Below, piece after piece: positions 17,801 through 26,817 of a stretch of DNA of 64,000 bases. This DNA comes from Legionella parisiensis (GTDB taxonomy: Bacteria > Pseudomonadota > Gammaproteobacteria > Legionellales > Legionellaceae). Both the position numbers and the translations under genes were made by a program. The stretch lies in the NCBI RefSeq assembly GCF_001467945.1, contig NZ_LNYQ01000013.1, positions 1,926,472 through 1,990,471 of the forward strand. The letters run 5' to 3'. The notes below the pieces were generated by a model. The model had not been told where the DNA came from. It ran no database searches and saw only the letters and a program-made list of their open reading frames with translations. Every line of letters starts with the position of its first letter. The stretch's first letter is position 1.

Positions 17801-19206
17801 AATCTTCTATAAGAAAGTTTCTTCTCATAAATTTATTGCTGGCAATCACTATAACGACCACTTTAACAGCAATTGGTAACTATTATCTTGATCAAAAGGA
17901 CATTCAAGATCACTTAGATAGTTTAATGGCCGTCTCAGCGCTTTCTTATCAAGCACTACTGGGCGATGATCTTCATCAACGCCCTTTAGCGAAAATTCAA
18001 GAGGCACTCGAAACAATTCCTAAAAAGATTGATACATACTATCAGAAAAGATTTTTGAATGAAGAGCCCCCAGAAAATTATCTCAATAAGTTTAACTTTC
18101 AGGTTTGGACCAATGGCGGCAAATTATTGTTACACTCATCTTCGGCGCCAAAAATTCCTTTAACTTCGGAAGTCGATGGATTTAGTGATAAAAAAGTATC
18201 CACTCAGGATTGGAGAGTCTTTACTACCTACAATGATAAAGCTGGAATTCGCACCGTTTTGGCTGAGCGTTACGACACACGTAATGAATTGGGCCATAGA
18301 ATTGCTCAAGATGATCTCTACATTATGCTTTTGACTTTCCCGTTATCAGGCCTGCTCATATGGATTATTATTGGGCGTGGCCTGGATAGTCTGGACAAAG
18401 TCGCTGAAGAAGTAGCTAACCGTGCTCCCACCCACCTTGAGCCGGTTGATTTGCACGAAGTTCCAGAGGAAATTAAACCTGTTATCGATGAATTAAATAA
18501 ATTGTTTTTCAGACTAAAAGAAGGGTTTGAACGGGAAAAACGTTTTGCTGCTGATGCAGCACATGAACTACGCACCCCGCTTGCTGCACTAAAAACACAA
18601 GCGCAAGTTGCATTGCATTCTAATGACATAGAAGAAAAAAATCAGGCATTACAAAAGCTTATTGCAAGTGTTAATCGCAGTACTCATATAGTTCAGCAGT
18701 TACTTACTATGAGCCGGCTTGTACCAGAAGCTGCTCACATGGAGGAAAAAGATGAGGTCAATCTAAGTCGATTAACTCGCGAAATACTTGCTATGCTTGC
18801 ACCCGCTGCAGTGGAAAAACAAATTGACCTGGAATTTGAAAGCGATGTAGAAAATCTCACTATTTATGGTAATTCAACTGCTTTGGGAATATTAATTCGT
18901 AATCTTGTTGATAACTCAATACGATACTGTAATGAACATGGAAGAATTATAGTACGCCTCGCTAAACTGCAAGACGAAATAATGCTTGAAGTGAGTGACA
19001 ATGGACCCGGTATTCCAGCTGAGTTACAATTGCGTGTTTTTGAGCGTTTTTTCCGTGTTCTTGGCAATAAAAGCCCTGGTAGCGGCCTTGGTTTAGCAAT
19101 AGTTCAGCAAATTGCTGAGTTACATGGCGGAAGGCTAATGCTGGATACCCCCAAAGAAGGCACAGGTTTGATTGTAAGATTCTTTTTACCTATTCAGGAA
19201 AAGTAG
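17797..19206 (+). CDS. pmrB: Sensor histidine kinase, PmrB-like
   Basis: Partner kinase of the preceding regulator. 469 residues: a first membrane span at about 8-28, a periplasmic sensor loop of about 140 residues, a second span near 173-192 (LYIMLLTFPLSGLLIWIIIG), and a HAMP-like linker. The DHp helix carries the phosphohistidine in FAADAAHELRTPLAAL (about residues 250-265). HATPase N and G boxes follow (NLVDNSIRY, DNGPGIP, SPGSGLGLAIV). Start is GTG 17797 overlapping pmrA by four bases, so translation is coupled. The periplasmic loop lacks an obvious ExxE metal motif cluster, so the signal cannot be named. Confidence 0.8.
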   Translation: MKSSIRKFLLINLLLAITITTTLTAIGNYYLDQKDIQDHLDSLMAVSALSYQALLGDDLHQRPLAKIQEALETIPKKIDTYYQKRFLNEEPPENYLNKFNFQVWTNGGKLLLHSSSAPKIPLTSEVDGFSDKKVSTQDWRVFTTYNDKAGIRTVLAERYDTRNELGHRIAQDDLYIMLLTFPLSGLLIWIIIGRGLDSLDKVAEEVANRAPTHLEPVDLHEVPEEIKPVIDELNKLFFRLKEGFEREKRFAADAAHELRTPLAALKTQAQVALHSNDIEEKNQALQKLIASVNRSTHIVQQLLTMSRLVPEAAHMEEKDEVNLSRLTREILAMLAPAAVEKQIDLEFESDVENLTIYGNSTALGILIRNLVDNSIRYCNEHGRIIVRLAKLQDEIMLEVSDNGPGIPAELQLRVFERFFRVLGNKSPGSGLGLAIVQQIAELHGGRLMLDTPKEGTGLIVRFFLPIQEK

Positions 19207-19212
19207 TAACCT

Positions 19213-19292
19213 GGGTACAGCAAAGAGAACCTCAGGATCGAGCATTCATTGACATTTAGAAACCACAGGCTCCGCTTCTCTGTACCACTCTC
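19213..19292. repeat. Imperfect inverted repeat after pmrB
   Basis: GGTACAG-CAA-AGAGAA near 19216 pairs with TTCTCTGTACC near 19279-19289 apart from a three-base bulge, enclosing about 45 bases. It lies between the convergent pmrB (plus) and ruvA (minus) genes. It could be a processed stem, a small MITE remnant or a weak two-way terminator. Nothing else was recognised in 19207-19405. Confidence 0.35.
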
Positions 19293-19405
19293 TTAATCAC
19301 AAGTTAAAAATCTTGGGGAAAAGCCAGTTTTGAGCGCAGATTACAGAAGATTCAGTCACTGCACCCAAGCTACAAATCGCCCGCTACAATTGCTATAATT
19401 ATCAA

Positions 19406-20008
19406 TTATCGAGCTGCTAAAACTTGCAGCGCGTCACGTATTAACTGCTCGCAGCTTTTGGAATTATCGTTTACTTTATTAACTGCTTTTAATGCCTCCT
19501 GGGGCTTATAACCCAGTGATTCCAAAGCGCTAACTGCTTCATCCTGGCCACTCATCATGAGAATTGATTTGTTGTTTGGGGAGACAGAAGCAGATATGGA
19601 AAGTTGCTTCATACTATCACGCATTTCAACGACTAAACGTTCGGCTGTTTTTTTACCTATGCCAGGTAATTTCATTAAAAAAGAAGCGTTTTCTTGTTGA
19701 ATACATTGAATAAACTCATTTGGAGTAATACTGGAAAGAATCGACATAGCAAGTTTTGGACCAATCCCATTTACTTTAATCAAAGCTCTAAATAACTCCC
19801 TTTCCTGTCTCTCCAGAAATCCATACAGCAACAATGCATCTTCACGAACAATCGTATGTATATGTAACCCTACTGAACTGCCATGGTTATCAAGCTGAAA
19901 AAAGGTATTTAATGAGGTTTCCACATCATATCCAACCCCTTGGACATTAAGGACCAATTTTCCCGGTTGATGCTTATCAATTATTTGTCCATCCAGCCAA
20001 CCAATCAT
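19406..20008 (-). CDS. ruvA: Holliday junction DNA helicase subunit RuvA
   Basis: Binds four-way junctions and loads RuvB. The 200-residue protein starts [12 protein letters not shown] and has the OB-fold N-domain. Two helix-hairpin-helix motifs follow ([32 protein letters not shown], about residues 72-120), then a flexible linker and domain III that contacts RuvB ([19 protein letters not shown]). Its start overlaps the ruvC stop by four bases. ruvB is not adjacent. Confidence 0.97.
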   Translation of the reverse strand: MIGWLDGQIIDKHQPGKLVLNVQGVGYDVETSLNTFFQLDNHGSSVGLHIHTIVREDALLLYGFLERQERELFRALIKVNGIGPKLAMSILSSITPNEFIQCIQQENASFLMKLPGIGKKTAERLVVEMRDSMKQLSISASVSPNNKSILMMSGQDEAVSALESLGYKPQEALKAVNKVNDNSKSCEQLIRDALQVLAAR

Positions 20009-20523
20009 CTTTTCCTTCTCCTTAATCCTCGTCTGCCAATCACTGATGATAAATTATGACGCATATGACTATGACAAATTGCTATTGCCAAAGCATCTGC
20101 GGCATCTTTTTGAGGCGCCTTATTCAGAGCAAGAAGATGTACGACCATGTGACTTACCTGAGCCTTTTCCGCAGCGCCATACCCAACTACCATTTGCTTA
20201 ATTTCTCGTGCAGAATACTCACTTACTTTAACACGATGCGATGCCGCCGCAACCATAGCAACACCGCGTGCGTGCCCTAATTTTAAAGCTGAGCTTGGAT
20301 TTTCATGCATAAATACTTGCTCAATTGCTACTTCTGAAGGCGAATAATGCTCCATTAGTTGGCAAATACCATCATATATTTGCAATAGCTTTTGGCTTAA
20401 CTCCCCATCTGGATTGGTACGTATGCAACCACTGTCAATGTATTCAATTTTTCGATCCGACTCTTTTATTAAGCCGTATCCAGTAATCCTTGAACCAGGA
20501 TCTATCCCTAATATTATGGCCAT
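20005..20523 (-). CDS. ruvC: Holliday junction resolvase RuvC
   Basis: Endonuclease that nicks Holliday junctions symmetrically. The 172-residue RNase H-fold protein has catalytic residues in [14 protein letters not shown] (D7), VAIEQVF (Glu near 67) and [13 protein letters not shown] (paired Asp near 140). The order yebC-ruvC-ruvA is the common gammaproteobacterial arrangement. The gene begins at the yebC stop (TAATG, one-base overlap) and overlaps ruvA by four. Confidence 0.97.
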   Translation of the reverse strand: MAIILGIDPGSRITGYGLIKESDRKIEYIDSGCIRTNPDGELSQKLLQIYDGICQLMEHYSPSEVAIEQVFMHENPSSALKLGHARGVAMVAAASHRVKVSEYSAREIKQMVVGYGAAEKAQVSHMVVHLLALNKAPQKDAADALAIAICHSHMRHNLSSVIGRRGLRRRKR

Positions 20524-21266
20524 TAATCTATTGATTCTAATTGTTTTTCTGAAAACTCTGCATTGCTGTACACTTCCTGAACATCATCCAGATCCTCAAG
20601 CATATCGATTAACCTAAGAAGACTCTGTGCTGAATCATCATCGATAGAAACTAAAGTTTGGGCACGCATGGTTAAATGAGATTGCTCAATTTCTAGACCT
20701 GCTTCTGTAAGCGCATTTAATACACTATGATACCCCTCGACAGGAGTAATCACTTCAATTTGACCTTCATCTACAGAAACATCATTTGCTCCAGCATCTA
20801 TGGCAATCTCCATAACCTGCTCTTCAGATTGTCCTGGTGCCATAAGAATTTCACCCTGATTAGTAAAGAGATAAGATACTGAACCGTCTGTTCCCAAATT
20901 ACCGCCATTTTTCGTGAATGCATGACGCACTTCTGATACGGTTCGGTTTTTATTATCTGACAAACAATCTACAAGAACTGCAACCCCACCGGGTCCATAG
21001 CCCTCATAACGCATAGCTACCATTGCTTCACCGTCAAGTCCACCCACTCCACGCTTAATCGCATTCTCAATTGTATCGCGTTTCATATTCGCACTAAGTG
21101 CTTTTTTAACTGCATCCCTTAATCTAGGATTGGAAGACTCCTCCCCTCCTCCCATTCGAGCAGCTACAGTAATTTCTCGAATTAATTTGGTGAATATTTT
21201 TCCACGTTTTGCATCTTGAACGCCTTTACGAAATTTAATATTTGCCCACTTACTATGACCAGCCAT
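20523..21266 (-). CDS. yebC: YebC/PmpR-family regulatory protein
   Basis: A 247-residue TACO1/YebC family protein; members bind DNA as regulators and recent work links them to translation of difficult peptide stretches. It starts [27 protein letters not shown], the invariant signature, and contains [24 protein letters not shown] (residues about 94-117). A GAGG ribosome site precedes the ATG. First gene of yebC-ruvC-ruvA. Confidence 0.96.
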   Translation of the reverse strand: MAGHSKWANIKFRKGVQDAKRGKIFTKLIREITVAARMGGGEESSNPRLRDAVKKALSANMKRDTIENAIKRGVGGLDGEAMVAMRYEGYGPGGVAVLVDCLSDNKNRTVSEVRHAFTKNGGNLGTDGSVSYLFTNQGEILMAPGQSEEQVMEIAIDAGANDVSVDEGQIEVITPVEGYHSVLNALTEAGLEIEQSHLTMRAQTLVSIDDDSAQSLLRLIDMLEDLDDVQEVYSNAEFSEKQLESID

Positions 21267-21515
21267 ATTACTACCTCAAAACCTTATTTAATTTTGTATA
21301 AATTATACATGCTCTTTTGTTAAAAAGAATAACTTAGCTTATATTTGGGCTCGACATTTTTAACTTTTTTAGACTATAGTAGCCCCCAGAATGTAGTTTT
21401 TAATTTATAGCAAATAAGAATATCTGGGTAAGCTTGGAAATAGATGCAGTCAATTTGGATTCCGCTCCCCAGCAAGAGTAACTCAATAAATCCATAACAC
21501 TAAAGGAGATCAATA

Positions 21516-22772
21516 GTGTATTTGCAGGGATTTGGTAATTACCATCAAACTGAAGCAGTTCCAGGCGCTTTGCCAAGTAGCCAGAATTCACCACAACACT
21601 GTAATTTAGGTCTTTATGCCGAACAATTAAGTGGGACGGCCTTTACTCGTCCAAGACATAGTAATTTACGAAGCTGGCTTTACCGAATTCTACCCTCTGT
21701 AGTCCAGGGCAGATATCAGGTTTATGAGATGGAGCTGTTCAAACCCTATCATACAGAGCAATCTCCAAATCCCATGCGTTGGTCTCCTCAGGACCTGTTT
21801 AAAGGAGAAGACTTTGATTTTGTCGAAGGTATGTTTCATCTTGCAGGAAGCCACCATGTAAATGCATATATTTATCATTGCACCCGGTCCATGCAAAATA
21901 AATACTTCGCGAATAATGATGGAGAAATGCTTTTTGTTCCTTACTTAGGGGAGGTGAACCTACATACTGAGTTTGGTAAATTAAATATATGCCCTGGCAT
22001 GATAGCTGTTATTCCCCGTGGTATTAAATTCAAAATGGAACTCATTGGTTCCGAAACAAAAGGATATCTATGTGAAAACACTGGCAGCCCGCTCACACTA
22101 CCTCCATTAGGACTGATCGGAGCTAATGGTCTGGCGAATCCACGACATTTTCAATATCCCACTGCTGCATTTGAGCAAGGTATCACACAAGCGACCCTTA
22201 TATGCAAGTATCAAAATAAATTATGGACAGCAAAATGCAACCACTCTCCGCTGAATGTAGTAGCCTGGCATGGTAATTATGCTCCTTATTGCTATGATTT
22301 GAGTTTATTTAATACAATTAACACAGTAAGTTTTGATCACCCCGATCCCTGCATTTTTACCGTGTTAACTTCGGAAAGTGATACTCCCGGAGTAGCCAAT
22401 TTGGATTTCGTCATTTTTCCTCCTCGCTGGATGGTTGCCGAACATACATTTAGACCACCCTATTATCATCGTAATTACATGAATGAACTCATGGGGCTTG
22501 TCCGTGGTGAGTACGATGCAAAAAAAGAAGGATTCTCACCTGGCGGAGTAAGCATTCATAATTGCATGACGCCGCATGGGCCTGATCAAATAAGCTATGA
22601 AAAAGCAGTGGCGCAAAAATTAGAACCTGAACTTTACTTGAATACTTTGGCGTTCATGTTTGAAACAAGAGATGTATGGAACGTTACCGAGCAGGCTATG
22701 CGTATTCCACAGATGCAAAAAAACTATGCGGATTGTTGGCAGGGGCTGAAAGCAAATTTTACATGCCCATAG
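21516..22772 (+). CDS. hmgA: Homogentisate 1,2-dioxygenase
   Basis: Opens the ring of homogentisate to maleylacetoacetate in tyrosine/phenylalanine breakdown. The 418-residue protein starts [20 protein letters not shown]. It has the family iron-site region [23 protein letters not shown] with His and Glu ligands and the following [12 protein letters not shown] with the last His. Start is GTG at 21516 behind a strong AAAGGAG site. Its loss in Legionella increases pyomelanin-type pigment. The rest of the tyrosine pathway is not in the window. Confidence 0.96.
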   Translation: MYLQGFGNYHQTEAVPGALPSSQNSPQHCNLGLYAEQLSGTAFTRPRHSNLRSWLYRILPSVVQGRYQVYEMELFKPYHTEQSPNPMRWSPQDLFKGEDFDFVEGMFHLAGSHHVNAYIYHCTRSMQNKYFANNDGEMLFVPYLGEVNLHTEFGKLNICPGMIAVIPRGIKFKMELIGSETKGYLCENTGSPLTLPPLGLIGANGLANPRHFQYPTAAFEQGITQATLICKYQNKLWTAKCNHSPLNVVAWHGNYAPYCYDLSLFNTINTVSFDHPDPCIFTVLTSESDTPGVANLDFVIFPPRWMVAEHTFRPPYYHRNYMNELMGLVRGEYDAKKEGFSPGGVSIHNCMTPHGPDQISYEKAVAQKLEPELYLNTLAFMFETRDVWNVTEQAMRIPQMQKNYADCWQGLKANFTCP

Positions 22773-22915
22773 TACAAAATGATGAAGATGCAGCCATAAC
22801 ACGAAAAATTAACACCATAAATCGTCAGGGCAAATTAGTATAATCTTTGAATATTTTTTTTGCCTGCTTACCGCTTGATGCACGGCATCCATCGATCTAC
22901 ATGAAGACATGAACT

Positions 22916-22940
22916 GGATTCCCCGCATAAAGCGCGGAAC
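22916..22940. repeat. REP-like palindrome downstream of hmgA
   Basis: GGATTCCCCGC, a five-base loop, then GCGCGGAAC: an imperfect inverted repeat of the widespread GGATTCCCGC...GCGGGAATGACA type. It lies in the 250-base gap between the convergent hmgA and VirK-like genes; a related palindrome is inside the 5' part of fliP at 51476-51507. No gene is seen in 22773-23022. Confidence 0.45.
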
Positions 22941-23022
22941 GCAGGGTATTTTGTTTTATGCGATAAAGATTCGTTTACCCTGATAAGCCCCGAGCTCTAC
23001 TGCTTCGCCCTGTCAGCAGGAC

Positions 23023-23439
23023 TCAAGCAAAAACCTTAAATCCTTTATTTAAAGTACAGTCAATTTGATGACTTGCTAGTTTTTGATAATTGATTGCATT
23101 CATTACCGTATTTTTTATAGAGACAGTTCCATCTGCATTAATACTGTACTTAACAAATTCGAAGGCAGGATTACCACGAGCAAAAGGACTATCCAAAGTA
23201 AAATGGTTCACTGAAGTACTAATTCGACTGTTATCAATAACAAGAAAAGCATTAGGTTGTGCTGATGCAGCAATAGGGATCAAAGGTGGTTTTTGTGAGT
23301 TGCACTCTTGAATATTCGTTACCAGAGTGATTCTTTTTCCTTGAGATATCGCATCCGCCATTTCCGTTAATGTTGTTAATTGTTCTGCTTGAACCCCTGA
23401 TGATAAAACAACTAAAGCGGATAAAATCATTTTCTTCAT
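23023..23439 (-). CDS. VirK-like secreted protein
   Basis: A 138-residue exported protein. From ATG 23439 it has a signal peptide (MKKMILSALVVLSSGVQAEQ, cleavage after QA). The mature part has the VirK-family pattern: an N-terminal LTEMADAISQGKRITLV, a cysteine in QECNSQ, and a C-terminal cysteine in IDCTLNKGF that may pair with it. A strong GGAGGAG site precedes ATG 23439. A longer frame to 23511 exists but would run through the rpoS terminator. VirK proteins are periplasmic virulence-associated proteins of unclear biochemical role. Confidence 0.75.
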   Translation of the reverse strand: MKKMILSALVVLSSGVQAEQLTTLTEMADAISQGKRITLVTNIQECNSQKPPLIPIAASAQPNAFLVIDNSRISTSVNHFTLDSPFARGNPAFEFVKYSINADGTVSIKNTVMNAINYQKLASHQIDCTLNKGFKVFA

Positions 23440-23472
23440 TAAAACTACTCCTCCCCTTTTGATATTAACAAT

Positions 23473-23532
23473 AAAAAAAGCCTGGGGAAACGCAGGACTA
23501 AAAAGTGGCAAGAGCCGTCGTTTTCCCAGGCT
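23473..23532 (-). terminator. Intrinsic terminator of rpoS
   Basis: On the minus strand AGCCTGGGAAAACG (23532-23519) pairs with CGTTTCCCCAGGCT (23492-23479), a 14-base stem with one G-U pair and a 26-base loop, followed directly by seven T (23479-23473). It begins 40 bases after the rpoS stop, making it a clear Rho-independent terminator. Confidence 0.88.
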
Positions 23533-23571
23533 ACAATAGAGTTCATAAAATCATTTATGCGGTTGAAATTC

Positions 23572-24594
23572 CTAAAACAAATCTTCCTGCGTTAATCCCA
23601 TTTTTTCCAACAAACCACGTAATGTTTTTAATGCTTCAACTTGGATTTGACGAACACGTTCTCGTGTCAAATCAATTTCCTTACCCACATCCTCAAGTGT
23701 TGCTTTTTCAAACCCTCTTAAACCAAATCTTCTCGCAATAACCTGCTGTTGATTTTCAGTCAATTTATCCAATAAAGATTCTATATGTAAACGCAAGTTT
23801 TCATTAGTTAAGAGCTCTGCAGGATTTACGCTGTTTTCATCAGCAATAGTGTCTAATAGTGATTTATTTTCATCAAAGCCTATGGGCGTATCAACAGAGG
23901 TTACCTTGTCATTCAATCCTAATAACTTTTGTACATCTTCTAAAGGTTTATCAACCATTTCTGCAATTTCTTCGGGTGAAGGCTCATGGTCTAATTTTTG
24001 GGTCAGTTGCCTTGCTGCTCTGAGATACACATTCAGCTCTTTAACTACGTGGATAGGTAAGCGAATAGTCCGCGTTTGATTCATAATAGCGCGTTCAATT
24101 GTTTGTCTAATCCACCATGTGGCATAGGTTGAAAAGCGAAAACCACGTTTAGGATCAAATTTCTCAACGGATTTCATTAAACCTAAATTTCCTTCTTCAA
24201 TTAAATCGAGAAGAGGTAAACCACGATTAAGATAACGACGTGAAATTTTAACCACCAAGCGCAAATTAGATTCAATCATCTTTTTGCGGGCAGCAACATC
24301 CCCTTTCAAAGCCAGAGTAGCATAACGTACTTCTTCTTCTGCACTGAGCAAAGGAGAAAATCCAATTTCACTCAAATAGAGTTGTGTCGCATCCATCATT
24401 TTTAGTGCATTTTTACCACGGAATGAGGGGAATGCATTATCATCCGAAAAATCAGGAAGCTCGGCACTTTCCTCTTCTTCATCTTTTTCAAGAAGAGAAT
24501 CAATGTCTTCCTCTATTAAGAGTGATTCATCGTCTGGTTCAGACCAATCTTCATCCTTAAGTTCTGGTTCTTTACTTGACTCATCGTCGTGCAT
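23572..24594 (-). CDS. rpoS: RNA polymerase sigma factor RpoS
   Basis: Stationary-phase/transmissive-phase sigma factor. 340 residues: an acidic N-terminal extension (1-70), sigma region 1.2 ([21 protein letters not shown]), region 2 with [31 protein letters not shown] and [20 protein letters not shown], region 3, and region 4 with [29 protein letters not shown]. This is the RpoS rather than RpoD layout. AGGTGA precedes the ATG by six bases. It lies downstream of surE-nlpD as usual; a MITE-like repeat separates it from nlpD. Confidence 0.96.
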   Translation of the reverse strand: MHDDESSKEPELKDEDWSEPDDESLLIEEDIDSLLEKDEEEESAELPDFSDDNAFPSFRGKNALKMMDATQLYLSEIGFSPLLSAEEEVRYATLALKGDVAARKKMIESNLRLVVKISRRYLNRGLPLLDLIEEGNLGLMKSVEKFDPKRGFRFSTYATWWIRQTIERAIMNQTRTIRLPIHVVKELNVYLRAARQLTQKLDHEPSPEEIAEMVDKPLEDVQKLLGLNDKVTSVDTPIGFDENKSLLDTIADENSVNPAELLTNENLRLHIESLLDKLTENQQQVIARRFGLRGFEKATLEDVGKEIDLTRERVRQIQVEALKTLRGLLEKMGLTQEDLF

Positions 24595-24614
24595 TGTTTT
24601 TCACCTATAGTATT

Positions 24615-24757
24615 AGGCTCTGTCTACATTTCTACTGTCTTGGCCGAACTGTCCTGATTTTCTGCGCCCCAATGCGCACATACTTCGTATATGCTGTGCT
24701 TCGGTGCTTGAAAACCAAGTCATTTTGACCCAAGCTAGCGAAATGTAAACAGCCCTA
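24615..24757. repeat. MITE-like intergenic repeat, copy 2, in the rpoS leader
   Basis: Ends are terminal inverted repeats: AGGCTCTGTCTACATTTC on the left and GAAATGTAAACAGCCCT on the right. The reverse complement aligns along its length with the 145-base element at 5374-5518 (CTAGxxCTGTTT-CATTTCG-TAG, the AATGACTTGGTTTTCAAGCACCGAAGC-type core). It occupies most of the gap between the nlpD stop and the rpoS start. The interior also contains a palindromic ATACTTCGTAT segment. Confidence 0.65.
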
Positions 24758-24835
24758 GTCATGTTGCGAAATTTATTCCATAACTACATTATACTTCATA
24801 AAAAGATTATTGTTGCTATAACTACAAGTCATCTG

Positions 24836-25579
24836 TCAACCTTTTTGTAGATAATTCAAAGGATTGACTGGTACGCCCGATCTTCTGATTTCAAAATGAA
24901 CACCGGTATATTTGCGATCAATAACACCGGCTATTCCAATAATTTGCCCTGCTTTTACTTGCTGTCCTTCGGATACCATAATCCGGGCATTATTGCCGTA
25001 AGCTGTTAAATATTCATGATTGTGCTTAATAATAATCAAGTTACCATAACCAGCTAACCCACTTCCAGCATAGGCAACCACACCATTTGCCGCCGCAATT
25101 ACTTTCTCACCCTTTCTACATGCAATGTTTATACCTTTTTTGCCTTGTTCTGGAATAAATGATGTAGTTACTCTTCCACTCACCGGCCATAACCAGCCCG
25201 AAGTAGAACGAGCATATCTATTTGCGGGGGAATAAATTACAGAAGTTCTTGCAGGAGCAACATAATAATGCCGTGCTGTAGCTGGGCGTGTTATTTTTCT
25301 ATGTCTTGGAATAATAATACCTTGCAAGCGGATTACTTGTCCCACTCTTAAAGAATAAGGCGGATTAATATGATTTAACCGAGCTAAAGTTCTGTAATTT
25401 GTATCATAGCGAAATGCAATAGAAAAAAGCGTGTCTCCACGTTTTACCACATATACTTTCTGATAGCGGGAATAAGGATTCCATTTTAACTCAGTAACAG
25501 GAGCTAAATTATTTCCACAACCAACTAAGGTTATCATGAGGAAAAGACATAAAAATCTTTTGCAAAATGTGGCTATCAT
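24836..25579 (-). CDS. nlpD: NlpD-like LysM/LytM lipoprotein
   Basis: Activates cell-wall amidases during division. 247 residues: a lipoprotein signal with lipobox LVGC (Cys near residue 21), a LysM module (YVVKRGDTLFSIAFRYDTNYRTLARLNHI, about 42-70), a Pro/Arg-rich linker, and a C-terminal LytM/M23 domain (about 128-247, ending GVHFEIRRSGVPVNPLNYL). Two zinc-site positions are altered (KGINIAC and AYGNN instead of H..D and H.H), as in NlpD/EnvC, so it is an activator not a hydrolase. It sits between surE and rpoS. Confidence 0.92.
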   Translation of the reverse strand: MIATFCKRFLCLFLMITLVGCGNNLAPVTELKWNPYSRYQKVYVVKRGDTLFSIAFRYDTNYRTLARLNHINPPYSLRVGQVIRLQGIIIPRHRKITRPATARHYYVAPARTSVIYSPANRYARSTSGWLWPVSGRVTTSFIPEQGKKGINIACRKGEKVIAAANGVVAYAGSGLAGYGNLIIIKHNHEYLTAYGNNARIMVSEGQQVKAGQIIGIAGVIDRKYTGVHFEIRRSGVPVNPLNYLQKG

Positions 25580-25603
25580 TTATTAAACCTCAAACAAATT
25601 GTT

Positions 25604-26359
25604 TTATTGAATGCCAATCCCATCGAGCCAATTGGCTAATTGATCAAACATTTTGTAATTTGTCATATCCAAATGAAGAGGTGTGATTGAAACATACCCT
25701 TCACTTATTGCATAAAAATCTGTTCCAGGGCCCGCGTCAGCCTCTGCTCCGGGCAAACCAATCCAGTAAATAGGCCGTCCCCTAGGATCCTTCTCTTTTA
25801 CAACAGGTTCAGCACCATGTCGAGTGCCTAAGCGAGTAACTTGCAATCCCTTTATTTTATCCAAGGGCATATCAGGGACATTAATATTTAAAATAGTTTG
25901 AGAAGGAAGACGGTGCGTACTTAATTTCATCACCAAATGCTTGGCAATAATTGCCGCTGTGTCATAATACTGAATGTTATCCCCTACCATAGAAACTGCA
26001 AGGGCAGGCAATCCTAAATAACGGCCTTCCATTGCGGCAGCTACAGTACCTGAATAAAGAATATCATCACCTAAGTTAGCACCATCATTAATTCCAGAAA
26101 CAACCATGTCAAATTCGGTATCTAAAAAACCTGTAACTGCCAAATGCACACAATCCGTTGGGGTGCCTTCAACGCTATAATAACCATTATCCAGTTTTTT
26201 AGCTTTTAGCGGACGTGACAGAGTCAAAGAGTTGCTTGAGCCACTTCTGTTTCTATCAGGAGCAACGACTTCTATGTCTACAAAAGTTGATAACTCCTTG
26301 GCTAGTCGATTAATTCCGGGGGCAAAAACTCCATCATCATTACTTATTAGTACTCTCAT
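25604..26359 (-). CDS. surE: 5'/3'-nucleotidase SurE
   Basis: Survival-protein nucleotidase hydrolysing nucleoside monophosphates. The 251-residue protein has the metal motif NDDG at residues 7-10 ([16 protein letters not shown]), [15 protein letters not shown], and [10 protein letters not shown] with [27 protein letters not shown] (about 85-112). Length is standard. The stop lies 24 bases before nlpD. The usual pcm gene between surE and nlpD is absent. Confidence 0.97.
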   Translation of the reverse strand: MRVLISNDDGVFAPGINRLAKELSTFVDIEVVAPDRNRSGSSNSLTLSRPLKAKKLDNGYYSVEGTPTDCVHLAVTGFLDTEFDMVVSGINDGANLGDDILYSGTVAAAMEGRYLGLPALAVSMVGDNIQYYDTAAIIAKHLVMKLSTHRLPSQTILNINVPDMPLDKIKGLQVTRLGTRHGAEPVVKEKDPRGRPIYWIGLPGAEADAGPGTDFYAISEGYVSITPLHLDMTNYKMFDQLANWLDGIGIQ

Positions 26360-26362
26360 CTT

Positions 26363-26743
26363 TTAACTCATAGGTGATTCAAACCATCTAACTACTGCTA
26401 AATGATCAGCTAAATCATGTCTGTTTTGAGTTAAATTGGCTTGTAAATTTGTATTATTATTCTCAATTTTTAATTGTGCTTGTTCTTTAACAATCGACTC
26501 TTGTAAAGCCATAATTTTTTTTCCGAAACCTTGGGGACTGAGTTGTAATTGATAAGCCAATTTATTCATCCGATTGGCAAGAGATTCCAATTGATCACAG
26601 GTCAAACCCGCTGGTTGTTTGTTTGGACAAGCTTTTAGCGCTTGTTGCAATTCATTAGGATGCGCTTTGTAATAATGTTCATTTTTTGCTGAGCAAGACG
26701 TTAACCCTAAAATTATAAATAATACTGCCAAAGATTTATTCAT
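26363..26743 (-). CDS. Small lipoprotein, EexN-like pattern
   Basis: A 126-residue lipoprotein from ATG 26743, with lipobox GLTSC (Cys near residue 17). The next segment, HYYKAHPNELQQALKAC...CDQLESLA, resembles the short two-cysteine motif of EexN-type entry-exclusion lipoproteins (WY..HP.E....L..C....C..A). The remainder is a helical segment rich in Gln and Asn. An in-frame TTG at 26749 adds two residues and is less likely; AGG lies nine bases before the ATG. The stop is 3 bases before surE, so they are probably one operon. Function unknown. Confidence 0.7.
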   Translation of the reverse strand: MNKSLAVLFIILGLTSCSAKNEHYYKAHPNELQQALKACPNKQPAGLTCDQLESLANRMNKLAYQLQLSPQGFGKKIMALQESIVKEQAQLKIENNNTNLQANLTQNRHDLADHLAVVRWFESPMS

Positions 26744-26817
26744 ACTCAACCTATTCTAAACTACAAAAAACCGATATTATCACTAGACAAACGCTAACGC
26801 CATCTTATGAGATAACT

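Noticed and set aside
18318..18629. 103-codon minus-strand frame inside pmrB
   Set aside because: Antisense shadow of the histidine kinase region; Ser/Arg-rich, no start signal.
23440..23511. N-terminal extension of the VirK-like protein
   Set aside because: It runs through the rpoS terminator hairpin and precedes a proper signal peptide with a strong ribosome site at ATG 23439.
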